Source of the DNA: Malania oleifera
Taxonomy: Eukaryota; Streptophyta; Magnoliopsida; Santalales; Ximeniaceae
Length of the DNA: 64,000 bases
Direction of reading: 5' to 3'
Assembly: GCF_029873635.1 (NCBI RefSeq)
Contig: NC_080423.1
Location: 103,416,991 to 103,480,990, forward strand
Part shown: positions 32,591 to 46,200 of the stretch, in pieces
Layout: the number at the start of each line of letters is the position of its first letter
Position numbering within the stretch: the stretch's first letter is position 1
The notes under the pieces: generated by a model
The model's database searches: none
The model's input: the letters and a program-made list of their open reading frames with translations, nothing else
What the model was told of the DNA's origin: nothing
Made by a program: the position numbers and the translations under genes

Positions 32591-33504
32591 GTGGCTCCAA
32601 GGGAAAAACATTGGAAGAAGTGGTTTTAATAAGTGTGACCGGATGAGGAAAAATTTAGAAGAGAACAACCCAAAGATTCGCTCTCCCACACTCTCTCATC
32701 CTCCTTGGGGGTTTGGGATGAAATGATCTGGCACAGAAAACAAGGTGGTGACTCATTGATCTCTTTCATTAAGGTTCTTGAAAAAATGGAAGTCCCATGA
32801 AAGATGGTCCCCTTTAGGAGAGATGAATGAGCTGATGGGTGTGTTATGAAGAGAAGAAATCTTGAACAAATGAGGGACCTTCAACTCCAAAGAAACCTCA
32901 CCCACGCACACATCCTCCCAAAATTACAATTCTTTCAAATCTCTTGGGGGGATCTCAGCATATCATTCTTTGAACTTCAAAGTGTTTGGAGAGGAGTGCT
33001 ATTGTAATTAGCTATTTTGTGGAGCATGCCCTATCCTCTGTCTTCTATAGTTTTGCTCCGTTATTAGTGTATTTTTGTTTTCTATGAAAATACTAATACA
33101 CTAGCGAACCATGAATTGGTAAAAACATTCCAAAACATGGTACATTTTTTTGTTCTAGAATTCTAAACCTCTTCTTGATACAGAAACACCTCAACATCCT
33201 CTCCAAAATACAAGTGCCATTACAGATTTTTCACTAATATATTATGTATACTGCAAACATTCAATGTTGTAAAGCATGTGTCAATCGTGATCCTGTTCTT
33301 ATTCCATGAACTTGAACACTAGGACACAGTTTCTAATTTTATAAGTTTCATTGTATGACTCATAAGCTTAATTCTTGTAGTTATTACAATCCGTAACATG
33401 CCCTTTTCTTTTGCAGGGGTATTTAAAATGCTTTTTCTCCATTCTTATGACATTCTATTAGTCCTTATAATTTGTTAAACCAATTAAAATTATTATTACA
33501 TGCA

Positions 33505-35060
33505 ATCATAATGTAGACTCTTTCTGAGATCTTGTTCTTGAGAGAGTGGCAAAGAGACTGGATGGGTGGAAAGGAGCTTTCTTCACTTTAGGGTGTTGTT
33601 GTATTTGTATCACTCTTATCCATGCATGTCTATTCTCCATCCTTTGTATTATTATTATTATTATTTTTTTTGAATTCCTGTGAGAGTGGCGCAGAGGCTT
33701 GAGAAATTTATGAGGGACTTCTTGGGTCGAGTGGGGAAGAGAGTAATAGAGATCACCTTGTAGGTTGGGAGATTGTGCGTGGATCCAAAGGGAGGGAGTT
33801 TTGGGTCCTTGGTAATTTGGTGGCAAAGAACATTTCTTTGGTGTGGAAATGGTTATGGCGCTTTCCTTTTGAGCCTGACTCTCTTTGGCATCGGGTAATT
33901 CACTCTAAATTCGGTCTACTACAAAATGGGTGGTATCCCAAAATTGGGTTAACATTACTTATGCGAGTCCTTGGAAGTTCATGTCTCATATTTATGATTA
34001 TTTCTTTCCAAAAGTCCAGTATATGGTGGGTGATGGAGAGCATATTTGTTTTTGGAAGGATCTTTGGGCTGGGGAGATGCCTTTGTCTATTGCTTTCCCT
34101 CGTCTTTATCGAGTCTTTATTCTTCATGATACACCTATTGCTGATTTTTTTTGTTTTTGTTTTTAGTTTTTATTTTACAAGGTGTAGTCTCTGTTGGAAT
34201 TTCCAGTTTAGGAGAAATTTGAATGACACAGAGATTAAGGAACGGGCTCTTTTAAGTTGTTTGCTTGATTCTTTTCACACTCGTTTGGGGAGTGATAAAA
34301 GGGTTTGGAGTTTAGCTCCTTCTAGGGAATTCTCTTGTTAATCTTTTTTCTCCTACTTGACTGGTGACCCTAGTGAGGATCCTTTTGGTTTGCATTCTTT
34401 GATCTGGAAAGCAAAGGCTCCCTCAAAATTAAAAGCTTTTGTTTGGAATGCAGTTCTATAGAGAGTTAATTCTAATGATTTGCTTTAGAAGAGAAGGCCT
34501 AATAAGGCCCTATCTCCGGATGTGTCCTTTGTTTGAGGAGTGGTGAGACTTGTTCACATCTATTTCTTCGCTGCCCTTTTACTTGGGTTGTCTGGGATGA
34601 ACTATTTGGTATTTTTGACGAAGATTGGGTTTGTCCCTCTACTTTAAAGGCTTTTTATATGATCACATTTTGGGGTTTGGGTAAAGGGAAGGATCAGAAA
34701 GCCTCGTGGCAATGCATTGTTTGGCTATTATTTGGTGTCTGGTTGGAGAGGAATGCTAGAATTTTCAGAAGGGTGGCTACTGCTAATAAGTTGCTTTGGA
34801 GTATTGTGGTATATCTTGTGTCGCTGTGGGTGTTGGCTTTGGAAGTCTTGCGGTGGGACCGGTTGGATTTGATTCATTGAGTTGGCTTTCAGTTAATGAT
34901 GAATTTTTGTTGTAAACTTGTAATTTATTGTTATTGAGGTTAAGGGAGGATTTTTATTCTCCCTGTTTTATTTCCCCTTTTTTCTTTTCTCTTTCTTTTT
35001 TCTGATGCACATTTTTCTCTCTTCTAATAAATTCTCTGTTTATTAAATTATTATTGCATT
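33505..35060 (+). mobile_element. LINE (L1-type) 3' fragment
   Basis: In shifting + frames it reads AKRLDGWKGAFFTLG, VAQRLEKFMRDFLG, GNLVAKNISLVWKWLWRFP and PDSLWHRVIHSKFGLLQNGW. It then gives a zinc-binding domain with ETCSHLFLRCPFTWVVWDELF and WLERNARIFRR (34533-34880). This is the C-terminal third of an L1 ORF2 after the polymerase. The non-coding end is pyrimidine-rich and stops near CTCTGTTTATTAAATTATTATTG. Stops and frameshifts make it dead. Confidence 0.8.
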
Positions 35061-35279
35061 ATCTCCTAAGCATAGTTACCTGGAATGTGGTGTGTTTTTG
35101 GGCTGTGTTATGAAAATGGTTACTTTTGTGGGTAGGTTGGGTTTAGTCGGTATGCTATTTCGGATCATGGCATGCATAAACCACGTATTTGGGTTGATTA
35201 GTCGATATGATATGTCAAATCGCAGTATGTTTTTTGAAATATTACTTAGAATGGAAAAATTACAGTCTGTACTCAAGTA

Positions 35280-35640
35280 AAATTCTCATTTACTCAAATA
35301 TCTCTCTTTCTCTCCCCGGTCAGTCAAACATCTCTCTCTCTTTCTCTCTCCTGCTTGTTCAAATTCATCCACCACCACAGCAGCTGGAAGCCCTCTCTCT
35401 CGTTGTAGGCTCTGCAACCATAGGAAGCTGTCTTCTCTCTTTCAGTGGTGCAGTTTGCAGCAGAAGTGAATATTTGCGAATATTTCACGTGTTTTGATTT
35501 GAAAATGGATAGCAAATTTGGGTCTCCACTTTTGGGGATTTGGATCCTGACCCCCATTGATCTAGGAAGCTATTGACCCACAAAACAGTAGGTGTGATAT
35601 GACCATGGTTCCAAGGGGCAGCAAACTAGGTAACTATGAT
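35280..35640 (+). promoter_or_regulatory. CT-rich leader-like block, candidate alternative 5' exon
   Basis: CT-rich stretches, CACCACCACAGCAGCTGG and TGTAGGCTCTGCAACC give this block the composition of a plant 5' leader. It lies 1.5 kb upstream of the exon that carries the EMF2-like start codon. No confirmed splice donor or TATA box could be assigned. It is an alternative to the leader candidate at 28.7 kb. Confidence 0.25.
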
Positions 35641-35891
35641 CCTAAGAGTTGCCAAGCTTTCATCTGGCCTCTTTTCCATTTTTCGTCATCTTTAATGCAC
35701 AATTATCTTCAATGACTCTAATTTTGTGGATAACTCCATTTCTATTCTCCTTTTCATTTGTGAATTCTAAGTTTGAGCCCTTTGCATGGTTTTCACTAGG
35801 TAGTTTATTAAAATAAGTCCATCTTCTATATTTATATTCTCTTTAACTTGAACACTGTCATCTTCATTTTTTATACATTTGATTTCACCAG

Positions 35892-35892
<1 letters not shown>

Positions 35893-35931
<39 letters not shown>

Positions 35932-35951
35932 CTCTTCATCTAGCTCTAGCA

Positions 35952-36002
<51 letters not shown>

Positions 36003-36024
36003 CTCTTCATCTAGCTCTAGCAAA
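35893..36024 (+). repeat. Twin (CT)n units in tandem
   Basis: A unit made of a CT run followed by CCCCTCTTCATCTAGCTC and TAGCAAA occurs twice (35893-35954 and 35955-36024). The two CT runs differ in length. It is a length-variable locus. Confidence 0.85.
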
Positions 36025-36044
36025 TTTATATATGTCATCCTTCT

Positions 36045-36750
36045 TGTCGCAACGTGCACATTGCGGTATCCGACACCCCAAACTTGGGAATTAGTGAGGG
36101 AGAGAGATTAACTGGTATTTATCTTGTATAGGTTCATTAGAGTTGCCACAAACCTGTTATTTTCCTAGGCGTGGTTAGTTCACCTATTTACTACCCATTA
36201 ATTTGTCTCTAGGCTAACCTAAGGCTAAGAAATCAGTAGTCTTAGTCTATTTTTCCTAGAGTTGAGTTCGGGAATTCACTTATACTATGGGAAGTTACTA
36301 GCACCCCCTATACACCCGTTCCATGAATGATACATAATTAACATAGGATTATTTCAAATTGAATCAAAGTACTTTAAATTAATTTTGATGCGTGATTATT
36401 ACCATCCTTTTAAATATTGGATTCTTCTGTACCCATCTGGAAGTCCATTCAGGAATTCGGAGTTCATTTGACCTCGAGAAAACCCAAGAGGAAGCAATTG
36501 CCCCATCCTTGAGCTTCGTCTTCAGATTAATTAATTACATGCTAGAGTTAAATTCATCACAAATAAAGAAGTCTAATAAGACCTCTAACAAGGGGGTCTT
36601 GTTAGACAAATCCCCCTCAGAAATGAGATATGTGAGATATAAAATACCTCATTCCCTTGGGGACTCTCTCACACACACGCAAAATGAACATGCAACAATT
36701 AATCATGGAATGGGGACATGCAAATGCATTCAAATGGCCAAAAACTCTGA
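36045..36750 (+). mobile_element. Truncated LTR of the 19.7-kb solo-LTR family
   Basis: It begins TGTCGCAACGTGC and runs through GTGGTTAGTTCACC, AAATCAGTAGTCTTAG, GAGTTCGGGAATTCACTTA, TACTAGCACCCCCTATACACCCG and the CTAACAAGGGGGTCTTGTTAGA block. These match 19880-20230 and, antisense, 48950-49150. It stops before an RTE fragment, with no 3' end of the LTR. Confidence 0.65.
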
Positions 36751-36759
36751 AAATATTCC

Positions 36760-36945
36760 TTTGAATCCTTTTTCGTCAGTTCACGCAATCAAGGCCATTT
36801 TCCTCAACTAGCTTAACGGCTGTTAAATTGCTCCTTAAAACCTCATTCCAAGTTATTTAGGTCTACCCTACCTCTTTTAGTACTACTAACAATAACTAGC
36901 TTGCTCTTCCTTACTCTTGCACTACGTGGCCTACGTTTCAAATGA
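36760..36945 (-). mobile_element. RTE-type LINE 3' fragment
   Basis: GAATCCTTTTTCGTCAGTTCACGCAATCAAGGCCATTTTCC aligns in pieces with the RTE 3' end at 51509-51560. The following CTACCTC...GGTCTACCCTACC and GGCCTACGTTTCAAATG match 51670-51780. Short antisense remnant. Confidence 0.65.
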
Positions 36946-37174
36946 CCAAACCAAAACATGGAAGCAAAAACAATAGAAACCAAAGCTTTCTCAAATGCAT
37001 CCTCAATGAAGGGATGCATAGGTTTATTTTGTCTTTTGTTTTGTGTTATTGTTATTATTATTTTGAATTTTATGTGCTTGATGCCATTGGTTGCCTTTTT
37101 TGCAATGCAAACAAAAGCATTTGATGATGGACTTGCTTAAAATAAAGGATACTCACAAAGATAATTTCTTGCAG

Positions 37175-37289
37175 GTTTTTGAACAGCTAAAAATTTGTTG
37201 ATTCGGAAAGATTCTGCTAACTATGAGGTTATGTTTGGAGATTGTCTAACAAGAATGCCAGGCATACCTTTGGTGGTTCGTGAAACAAT
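37175..37289 (+). CDS. EMF2: EMF2-like gene, exon with start codon
   Basis: The acceptor TTTCTTGCAG precedes 37175. Eighty bases of leader lead to ATG at 37255. Coding bases 37255-37289 give MPGIPLVVRET plus two bases of the next codon, the typical start of EMF2 proteins. The donor GTATGA begins at 37290 (phase 2). This exon alone would be too short to find without the following ones. Confidence 0.88.
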
Positions 37290-40200
37290 GTATGATCTCT
37301 AACCACATATCCTGTTATTTTTGCATGTTTTGTTGATATTATCATTTGTAAAAATTTGCTTCCACTTTATTATGATTGGACAGTTTTATGGCTCAAATTA
37401 TTTATAAACGGAGTATTGAAGGCTAGAAGATAGTGGGGAAAGTCAAATTTTGGTCGGGAAGGAGAACTTAAGCTATTGCTTTAGCAAGTGACTATTAAGT
37501 GGGGTGAACAAAATGCATATTATTTGATACTTCTAATTAGATAGACTTTGGAGAGATGGTGGGGGGATCAAATTAGCCTCCCGAAAGTAGTGGAATGAGT
37601 GAAGGATCTTATTGCTCTTTTTTAATCCCATGTCTATGTCTATGTCTATGTCCATGCACATATTAGTATAAAAAAAAAATAAATTCATAACTTTGAATAT
37701 TCACATTTTAATTTATAAATGTAATTGATAATATAATATCAATGTATTTAAAATAAATTTAAATTAGGTTTGTAGGTCTAAAAAGGAGGGGGGTCGAGTC
37801 TTGGTAATTTGGTGTTTAAAAACACCGCTCTTTTAGCTAGATAGCTATGATGCTTTCCCTTAGAAGAAAATTCCCTGTGGCTTAGAGTTATACGAATTAA
37901 GAAGTAAGTTTGGGTTGGATGAGAATGGTTGGGGTACCAATGCTAATTTGAGATGTTTTTGGGGAGTTTGTGGAGGTCTATTTCTCAGATTTATTCTCTT
38001 TGCACTCCTCACACTAAATTTGAGGTAAGGAGGGTCCCTGAATTTGTTTTTGGAAAGATCCATGGCTTGGGAATGTTTATTTTTCCACCTCGTTTCCTCA
38101 TCTTTTTTGGCCATTCTCTGAGCCAAATATAGTAATTTTTTTTTTTGACAATTTGAGTAGCCCTTGGGTTTCTTGGGATCTCCATCTTAGGAAACCTCTA
38201 AACAATAGGGAAATGGTGGAGTTGCCTTTCTTGTTGTCCTTATTGAATAATTGCAACCTATTTTTGGGAAGGGATGTTCATTCTCGGTCTCTGGATCAAT
38301 CAGGGTTGTTTACTTGTAAAACATTCTATGAATTCTCGACCTATTCCAACTCTTTTTTTCCTTTCTATCCTATTATTTGAAAGGTCAAAGTTCCCCCAAG
38401 AATAAAAGCTTTTGCTTGGTTGCTTGTGCTTAACAAAATTAATATTAGTAACTTGCTGCAAATAGTAGACCTCTGAAGGCTCTCTCTCCAGATGTTTGTG
38501 TTTTTGTAATGGGAATGCTGAGACAGCATCCATCCATTTTTGCATTTTGATTTTGAATGGAGGATGTGGAATAAACTGTTTGGTATTATGGAAAAGAGTT
38601 TGGTTTGCCCCTATTCAGTTGAAGACTTGTTAGTCATCTCATTCGTTGGCTTCGGAAGAAGGAAGGATGGGGCAGCCCTGTCGAGGAGTGGCATATTTGC
38701 AGTCTTATGGGGTATTTGGCTAGAGCGCAATGCACAGGTATTTTCTGGGAAGAAGCTAAATTGGTCACTGGTGTGGGAAAGGATTCATTATATGGCTTCT
38801 TTATGATGTGTCGGGTTTGGAATTCTCAAGGAAGCTAGTTTTCAGGATTTACATAGGGATTGGAGGAACTGGATGGTTTGATGTTTCTCTTTTTTTGGTT
38901 TGAACAAGATTTTTTTTCAGGTTTTATCTTATTCCGCCTCCTTGTAAATTCTTTCCCTATTAATGAAATTTCTTTTGCTATAAAAAAGGAAAAAGAATCT
39001 TCTCCTTCTTCTTGCTGTTGTCATGTTCGCTTTCTCACACATTGTGCTTGCCTGACCCACCTGCAATACCTGCACCACCTCTATAATGCTATAGTGCAGC
39101 TGTCCCCAGCAGCGGTGTCATCTGGAAGTATAGCCTCTGCACCAGCACTTCCTCATGCTTCCTCCTTATTTGGATGACATTTTTTCTCTATCCACTCTTT
39201 GATAGCTGATTGCAGATCATCTTCTTGAAGAGTTCTTGTAACTATGACATTGTGGAGTAATGGCTCTCCATTCATCTCCTTTGCGATTTCTAATTGCTGA
39301 AAAGGGCTCTCGGACGTATCTTGATCAGTGAAGATTGATTACTTTTTACCAACATTATTTTATGAGGTTTTATGGGGGAGTAGTAGCATTTTAATCAACA
39401 ATTTTTTTTTTCGGAGAGAAAAGGAATGATTTTTGACATCACAATGAACAAGAATAATTGTTGCTTCTTTGTTCCTCTATTGATTTAGGAGTGGTGGTGG
39501 CTTACAAAGGAGTTAAAATTCATTTTTGTTCATCAAAATTGCAAATCTGTGGGTGAGATAATTTAGGTTACTAAGCCACTTCATCATATTCCATTTAATT
39601 GCGAACGTCTATGGTTGATTCCTCTCTTTGGATAAGATTCCAAATGTGGGGGCAATCCAAATGATTTGTGTTCCGGATGGTAAGGAGGCCTTAGGGTGGA
39701 AAAATTTTCTTGGGGTGGTGGAGGGTTGTGCAGAGTGGAGCAATTCTATGGCAGCAGGGAATTTGATTCAGGAGGTTGCAGCAGAGGTGAACCTGGGTGT
39801 TTGAATTGTGGTTATACGAATGTGAGCATACCTAATAAGGGCCATAGGTAGATGGTTTTCATTAGATTTCGGGCCCCTTGGTGGTGGCGATGTAGATTTT
39901 CCGGCAACGGGAGACAAGGAAGGCTAGGACTCAACAAGGGTGACTCTCGTCTATGTTGACACCCTATTTTGTTTGGGTCAATTTGGCCAAGCATTGCAAA
40001 TATTCTTTAATAATTGACTTCCCTCCTTTCCGGTGTTTCAGTATGCAAATTGTTGGTTCAGAGCACGTCATAGCTCCAATTTTATGTTTTGAGGTCCTTA
40101 TTAGTTGGACTTGGGTGTTATCCTTGTTTTATTGAAGTTTTAATTGAAGATAAGGGTTGAGGTTGCCCAAATGCCCTTGTTGGGATAAGTTGAGAAGTCT

Positions 40201-43200
40201 TTTTGTTCTAAGGGGTATTTTGTTGATAGGGGAATTAGGGCAACACTTTTGTCTCCTTGCTCTATAAAAGGGGCAAGCCTTGAGAGAAGCACACGCTAAT
40301 TAAGGGACAAGGTCAAGAGGCATGTTCAGCTAGAGAAAAGGGGGGACTGATAATGTTCACAAGGGGACCAAGGGAGCACACGTTCAATAGGAGTGAGAGA
40401 GGGTAGAGTAGAAGGCTTTACACCTTAAAGAAAAGGGAAGCCCTGAGGATTTTTAGGTTGCATGAGGTAGGAAGCACATGCTGAAGCTTGAAAGAGGTGT
40501 GTGCACAAAAGGATTCAAGAGTGAAGTGTTGCATTTTTGATCTTGGGCTTTCTAAGCTTTATTGAGATTCTCTTGGTTTTCCATTTCTTAGAAGGAGAAA
40601 GGAACAAGGTATGCCTCTTACTCTCCTTTTTCATGTTCTTAATATTGAAGTACCCTTGAATATTGATAGAATACTTGTTATGTTAAAGCTGAAATCTTTT
40701 GTCCATATGTTTGTTTCTTCATGAATAAAGTTGTATTCTTTATGGGAAAAGCATGCTTAATATCATTGTTCTGAGGGATCTTTGAAAAGAAAATTAGAAG
40801 AGAGATAGAGAGAGCATATAGAACTTTCAGGCAGACTTTTGGCCTCCCAAGGGTGGCCAACAGCGGTGGTGATGCCGGCTGAGGCTCAGCGGCCGCAATG
40901 GTAGCGTTTTGACAGCCAAAACTTGTTGCTGTATAGAAGAGGAAGAAGCTGCAGCCATGATGGTGGTTCCCTCTGGTGTCCAAGCTATGGCTGATAGAAG
41001 CTGCAGCTATGATGGTGGTTCCCTATGGTGTCCAAGCTATGGCTGATTGTATCCCATTAAAGAAAAAGAAGCTGCAGCATGGTTCGAAATCGCGGTCGCG
41101 GGTAACGTCGCGAAACGGTCGCGGGTGTCGCGGGTCGCGGGAGACGCGGGTGTTACGTAACGGGAAGCGGGCGTAACGGTCGTGAATTTTTTTCACACAT
41201 GCACAACCATGCCAAATTTAAAAAATAAGCATGAAATCCATTAATACATGATTTTTAATGAATTTTGCAGGCTTTCATTCACTCTACAAATGCTTTTTAA
41301 TAGGCATTATGATTTTTATATTAATTTTAGTGCGCTGTTTAAAAAAAAAATCATATTTTTTTTTAGTTTACATTAGTTTAATGAGTAAAAAGATGTAGAA
41401 ATGTAAGAATCAATTAATTAAAGTCATAAAGTTACTAAAAATGAATCAATACTCAATAGACTTAATACTCAATATACACATTACAGTGATTACATATACA
41501 TGAATTTAAAAAGTGATTAATATCAAATATCAATAAATAGTTGAAAATACATGAATACAATATTACAAATTTATAACATAACTCATGTCACCACCAAAAA
41601 GAATGACGTGGAGGGTCTTCATAATTTGCATCTGTATCTTGAGATTGGGATGGGAAATTATCTCCCCATCCTTGTGGAAATACATAGTTAAATGAACCCA
41701 AGTTTGCGTCATTTTGTTGTTGCTCTTGAAAATGTACTGGTGATGAAAATTCTCCTGAATAATGTCTATAAGTTGGGGCAGGGGCTGGCTCTGGGTAGTG
41801 TGTAGAAGAAGACTCACTAGATCCTGAGATTCCTGATCCACTGGGATAAAAATGTGAGTCACGAGATGCATAATGTGGATATGCTGGATGAGATCCATAT
41901 GATTGTGATGATGAACCATCTAAACCAAAGTCGCCAAAACTACGAACCACACCATATGAATCTTCAGTAGAATCGCTAGGGTCACCACGAGCACTCCTTC
42001 TCCTGGGTTGTGAAGATTGGTTCCCTGGAGGAATACCCAAGTCATAATTTTCAGGTATGTCATGTAGTCCATAAGGATCAGAAGGATATATATCCCTTCC
42101 AAATGATGTCCCTGTATCATATCCATAATTATATTCTACACCGCCGCCTCCACCACCACCACTGCCACCCCCCCCCAACCCCAGCTCCAGCACCACTATT
42201 ACCATCATCATCACTTGGTGGGCTCAAACCAAGATTGTCATCACTTTGTGTGCGTTCAGGACTTGAACTTGAATCATCATGCGCGTTTATTGGTGGTTGA
42301 TCACCTCCTTCTGTAGTACCACCAACCTCTTCATTTAACCAATTTGAATTGTCCTGACCGTCGAGTAGTGGTGTCTCTCTCTCCTCTAACCATTGACTTA
42401 AAGGATCATCTTCTTCGAAAATGTAATCCAAATTGATAGGATTGAAACCCTCTTCAATTTCTCGTTGGCTTCTTCTCATTGTACGTCTTAACTTTAACCT
42501 CATGTTGTAATGTACGAAAACAAGTTTTTGTAGTCTCATGTACTTTAATCTATTTCTTGTTTTCGTATGGATGAGGCTAAAGGTGCTCCAATTACGCTCA
42601 CAGTTCGAAGCTGATGTGGTCTGGCTAAGAACTCTAATTGCTATTCTTTGGAGCTCAGGAGCACACAAGCCATAATGAATCCACCATTCAGCTGCATGAA
42701 TAATTAAAAAGAGTTTTATGTTAGTATAGCGTATTTCAAAAGTCAAATTTGAACACAAAGAGAGAAAATAGAGTAATTCTCTATTATTTAGCTATATAGC
42801 CATATTTACCAGGATTTGTTTGTTTTACTGCCCTTTGAGCCAACGGGGTTCCAAAAGTCTCTTGCCTATCTCGATATAGCAACAACTAAAAAAGGATGAT
42901 TGTGAAATATAATTAATTAATTAGATATATTAATAATTATTCTTAAAAGTATTATTAAATACTAGAACAATTCATTATTCAATTTAATGGAACCAATACT
43001 TACTTGATTAATAGCCCGAATTTGAGTATCTATATCGGGTACCAACTTGGTTATCACTTTTTTAACTCCATCCATGACTTCTCTAGCAACTTCAGGAGAG
43101 GGTGGGGCACCATAAAGAAATTGTGGGTTCAAAAAATACCCTACAATTAAATTTAGAAACATATTAATCAATAGTTTTCTAATGCAACCATGCATAATTT

Positions 43201-46200
43201 AAAAGTTAAAATAATAAGAAATTGTATTTGATTTACACTTACCAGCAGCGTGCAAATCTTGGTGCAACTGAAAACTCCACCGGTTGTCAATAATTTTCCA
43301 ATAGTCTTTGTAAAACCGGCAATCTTTTTGAATGGCCAACTTCGCCCTATCAATTGCCTCGTATATGAAGCCCATGGTTGGTTTTTCATCACCATCAACC
43401 AATTTAAGAACTTTCACCAAGGGTTCTTGCACTTTAATTATATCAGAGGCCTTTTGCCAAAACTCTTTGCCTAAGATAATTTTCTTCGAATCATATGCTG
43501 GGCCTGATTTTGCCATTCCAAACCTTGAGTTTTTCCAAGCATCAGATGTAAACATTTCCCTTAGTGCTTGTTTATGCCTGACAATAGTCTCCAAAGCAAT
43601 GAAATTTGTGGCAAATCGAGTGATGGCAGGGCGAAGTAACTCTCTATTATTTGTGAATTTCTTCATGAAATTCACTGTCCATGTGTGGTTGTAAATAAAT
43701 GAGGTTATTGTTCTTGCATCTTCTAAGACCTTCTTCACGTTACTTTTCTTACCAATATCTTCAAGAATAAGGTCTATGCAATGAGCTGCACATGCTGTCC
43801 AATAGAGATTGGGCCTCTTCTGCATTAATAATTTTCCTCCTGCCTTCATTGCAGCTTCATTATCAGTCACTACTTGGACAACATTCTCCTCTCCAATTTC
43901 TTCAACCACCTCATCCATTAATCTGAAATGAAATTATAAATTCAATAATTACTACTATTTAATTAAAAACATGCAAGTCCATAATACTATTTGCATATAC
44001 AATTAAAATTAGAAAATTACCTGAAATAATATTCAGCTGTTCTGCTTGGCACATCAGAGGCATCAACTGATTTATGAAACACGGTGCCTCTATCGCAATA
44101 AACTAAAAAGTTTATAATGTGTTTTCTAGTTGGTCCTGACCAACCATCACACATAAGTGTTACACCTCTTTCCTTCCAAATTCCAGCAAAAGAAGCTATA
44201 TAATTTTTCATTTCTTGATACTCTTGCTCCAAATAAATTTCAGATATCTCATAGGGTGATGGACCCTTCACCCCCTTTCCAACCTCTGCAGCAATATCAA
44301 GCATAGGCTGCATAAATGGAGAGTCAGCTACATTCGCTGGAATCCGATTATAAATTAGGAATTTTCCAACCGCTTTTCCTAATTTACTTCTTAAACCTTT
44401 CAGTAACTTTGTGTTGAGTTTTGGTTGTTTCGCACTCTTGCTTCTTTCTAAAATAGGATCCATTGCCTTTAGTCTAGCTTCAGGGGCATCAGGATTGATC
44501 CATTGTCGTCCACTACCTCCAGCTTCTCGACCACTATAAGATCGAGCTCCTGCTCTATTGAAACCACTGGTAGCACCACTGCCAGAGCCACCTCCCTCTT
44601 CATAAATATTACCCCTTCCAGTTGTTCTTGCTCGAAATCTTTGTCTCTCTTCCCATTGTTGTTGTGATCGCATGCTTTCTTGTCGAGCGAATCTCATACT
44701 TTCTTCTTCCAAGTCTTCTTCATCGCTGAAATTCTCAAAATCTCCTCTAATTTGGGCTTCTGCTTCTTCTTGCCTTTTTTGTTTATCTCTTTTCTTCTCA
44801 GCATACTGTTGTAGATGTTTCATCATTTGTTCTCTTACTTGTGTGGTCACATTTGAGCATCCAGCTACTTGACCCTTTTTATGTGCCAAGTGTTGTTTCA
44901 AGCGTGTAATGCCCCCTTTGATTATCTTCCCACATAACTTACACATAATAACATGTCTATTACCGTCTACCGCAGTACCAAAATGCCATCCAATATCTTC
45001 ACTAGGTAAGTTTTCATTTCCTCTATCACGTGACATATTGATAGACTTAATTTGATGATCTCTACACAAAATATAAAGAAAATACAAAGTTACAACCTTC
45101 CTACAATGACAGGAATAATATAATTAGTAATTTAGTAAATATTAAATAATAAGTACTAAATAGTCCTAATTTTAAATACTTATTACGTAAAAATAAGTAT
45201 AATATTTGATTAAAAATAATAAGTAATGTTTATTATTTTTATATATAAATAAACAAAATTATAAAATATTAGATATTTTATTACAAAAAAAATATATTCC
45301 TTTATCTTTAAAAAGATATTTTCATTATTTTTTATAGCTTGATTTTATTTTCATTTATAACTATAAGAAATTAACAGGTGAAAAAGATTTTTGCTCTACT
45401 TTCATATACATCATAGCATCACAAATAGAGATCCATACATTACAAATTGACTATTTAATTTTTTAAACATTTTCTCAGTATATGGATTAAAATATTAGAT
45501 ATTTTATTACAAAAAAATATATTCCTTTATCTTTAAAAAGGTATTTTCATTATTTTTTTAACTTGATTTTATTTTTATTTATAACTATAAGAAATTAACA
45601 TTGTAATTTTAAAGGTGGAAAAAACTTGCTCTACTTTTATATACATCACAGCATCACTAATAGAGATCCATACAGTATAAATTTTCTATTTAATTTTTTA
45701 AGCATTTTCTCAATTTATGGATTAAAATAAAATTTTTCTACAAATTCCAGTAGTAAACTAGTAATTAGCAAAAATCTGAATTATTAATATATTAACTATT
45801 AGGTTAAAATGTTTTTTATTAAGTTATCAATTTTTACTTTATTTGATAACTGAAAAACAAAAAATAGATCATGTAACGATTTATTTTACCTAATTTTAAA
45901 TTTAACGTCAAAATGATATTTTAAAACTTAAAAAATATTTATAAATAGGAAATATGTGATAAAACTAAATTTTCCTAATTACCTTTCAAAAAATATAAGA
46001 CAATTAAAATATTTATAAATTAAGAAAATTTTATTTTACATAATTATTACTATTTTTTGATTTTTTACTCTATTAAATTACTCTTTTTTTAATTCAATTT
46101 AACAAACATAATTTACAACAAATTATAATTAAAAAAAAAACATAATAAAAAGTTTAAGATGTGGGAGATTTCTGATCTTTGAAAAGAAAAAAAAAACAAG

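Larger units (their letters stand above)
31315..33000 (-). mobile_element. LINE (L1-type) 3' end, antisense, split by RPL35 retrocopy
   Basis: On the minus strand, 33000 to 32608 and then 31884 to 31315 read as one fragment. SWDFHFFKNLNERD is the region before the reverse-transcriptase zinc-binding domain. KAKVPWKI directly spans the retrocopy site, and HLFWHHKVVS with LWNTLF follows in another frame. The 3' tail ends near TTAATACATTTTTTTGTTATC at 31315. Many stops are present. The 5' boundary near 33000 is approximate. Confidence 0.7.

Noticed and set aside
40262..40272. TATA box CTATAAAAGG on the + strand
   Set aside because: The enclosing solo LTR is in minus orientation and no + transcript unit is evident, so the match is probably chance.
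41563..41919. 118-residue minus-strand frame with many His
   Set aside because: It is the wrong-frame shadow of the transposase C-terminal tail, which continues in the frame ending HSFWW.
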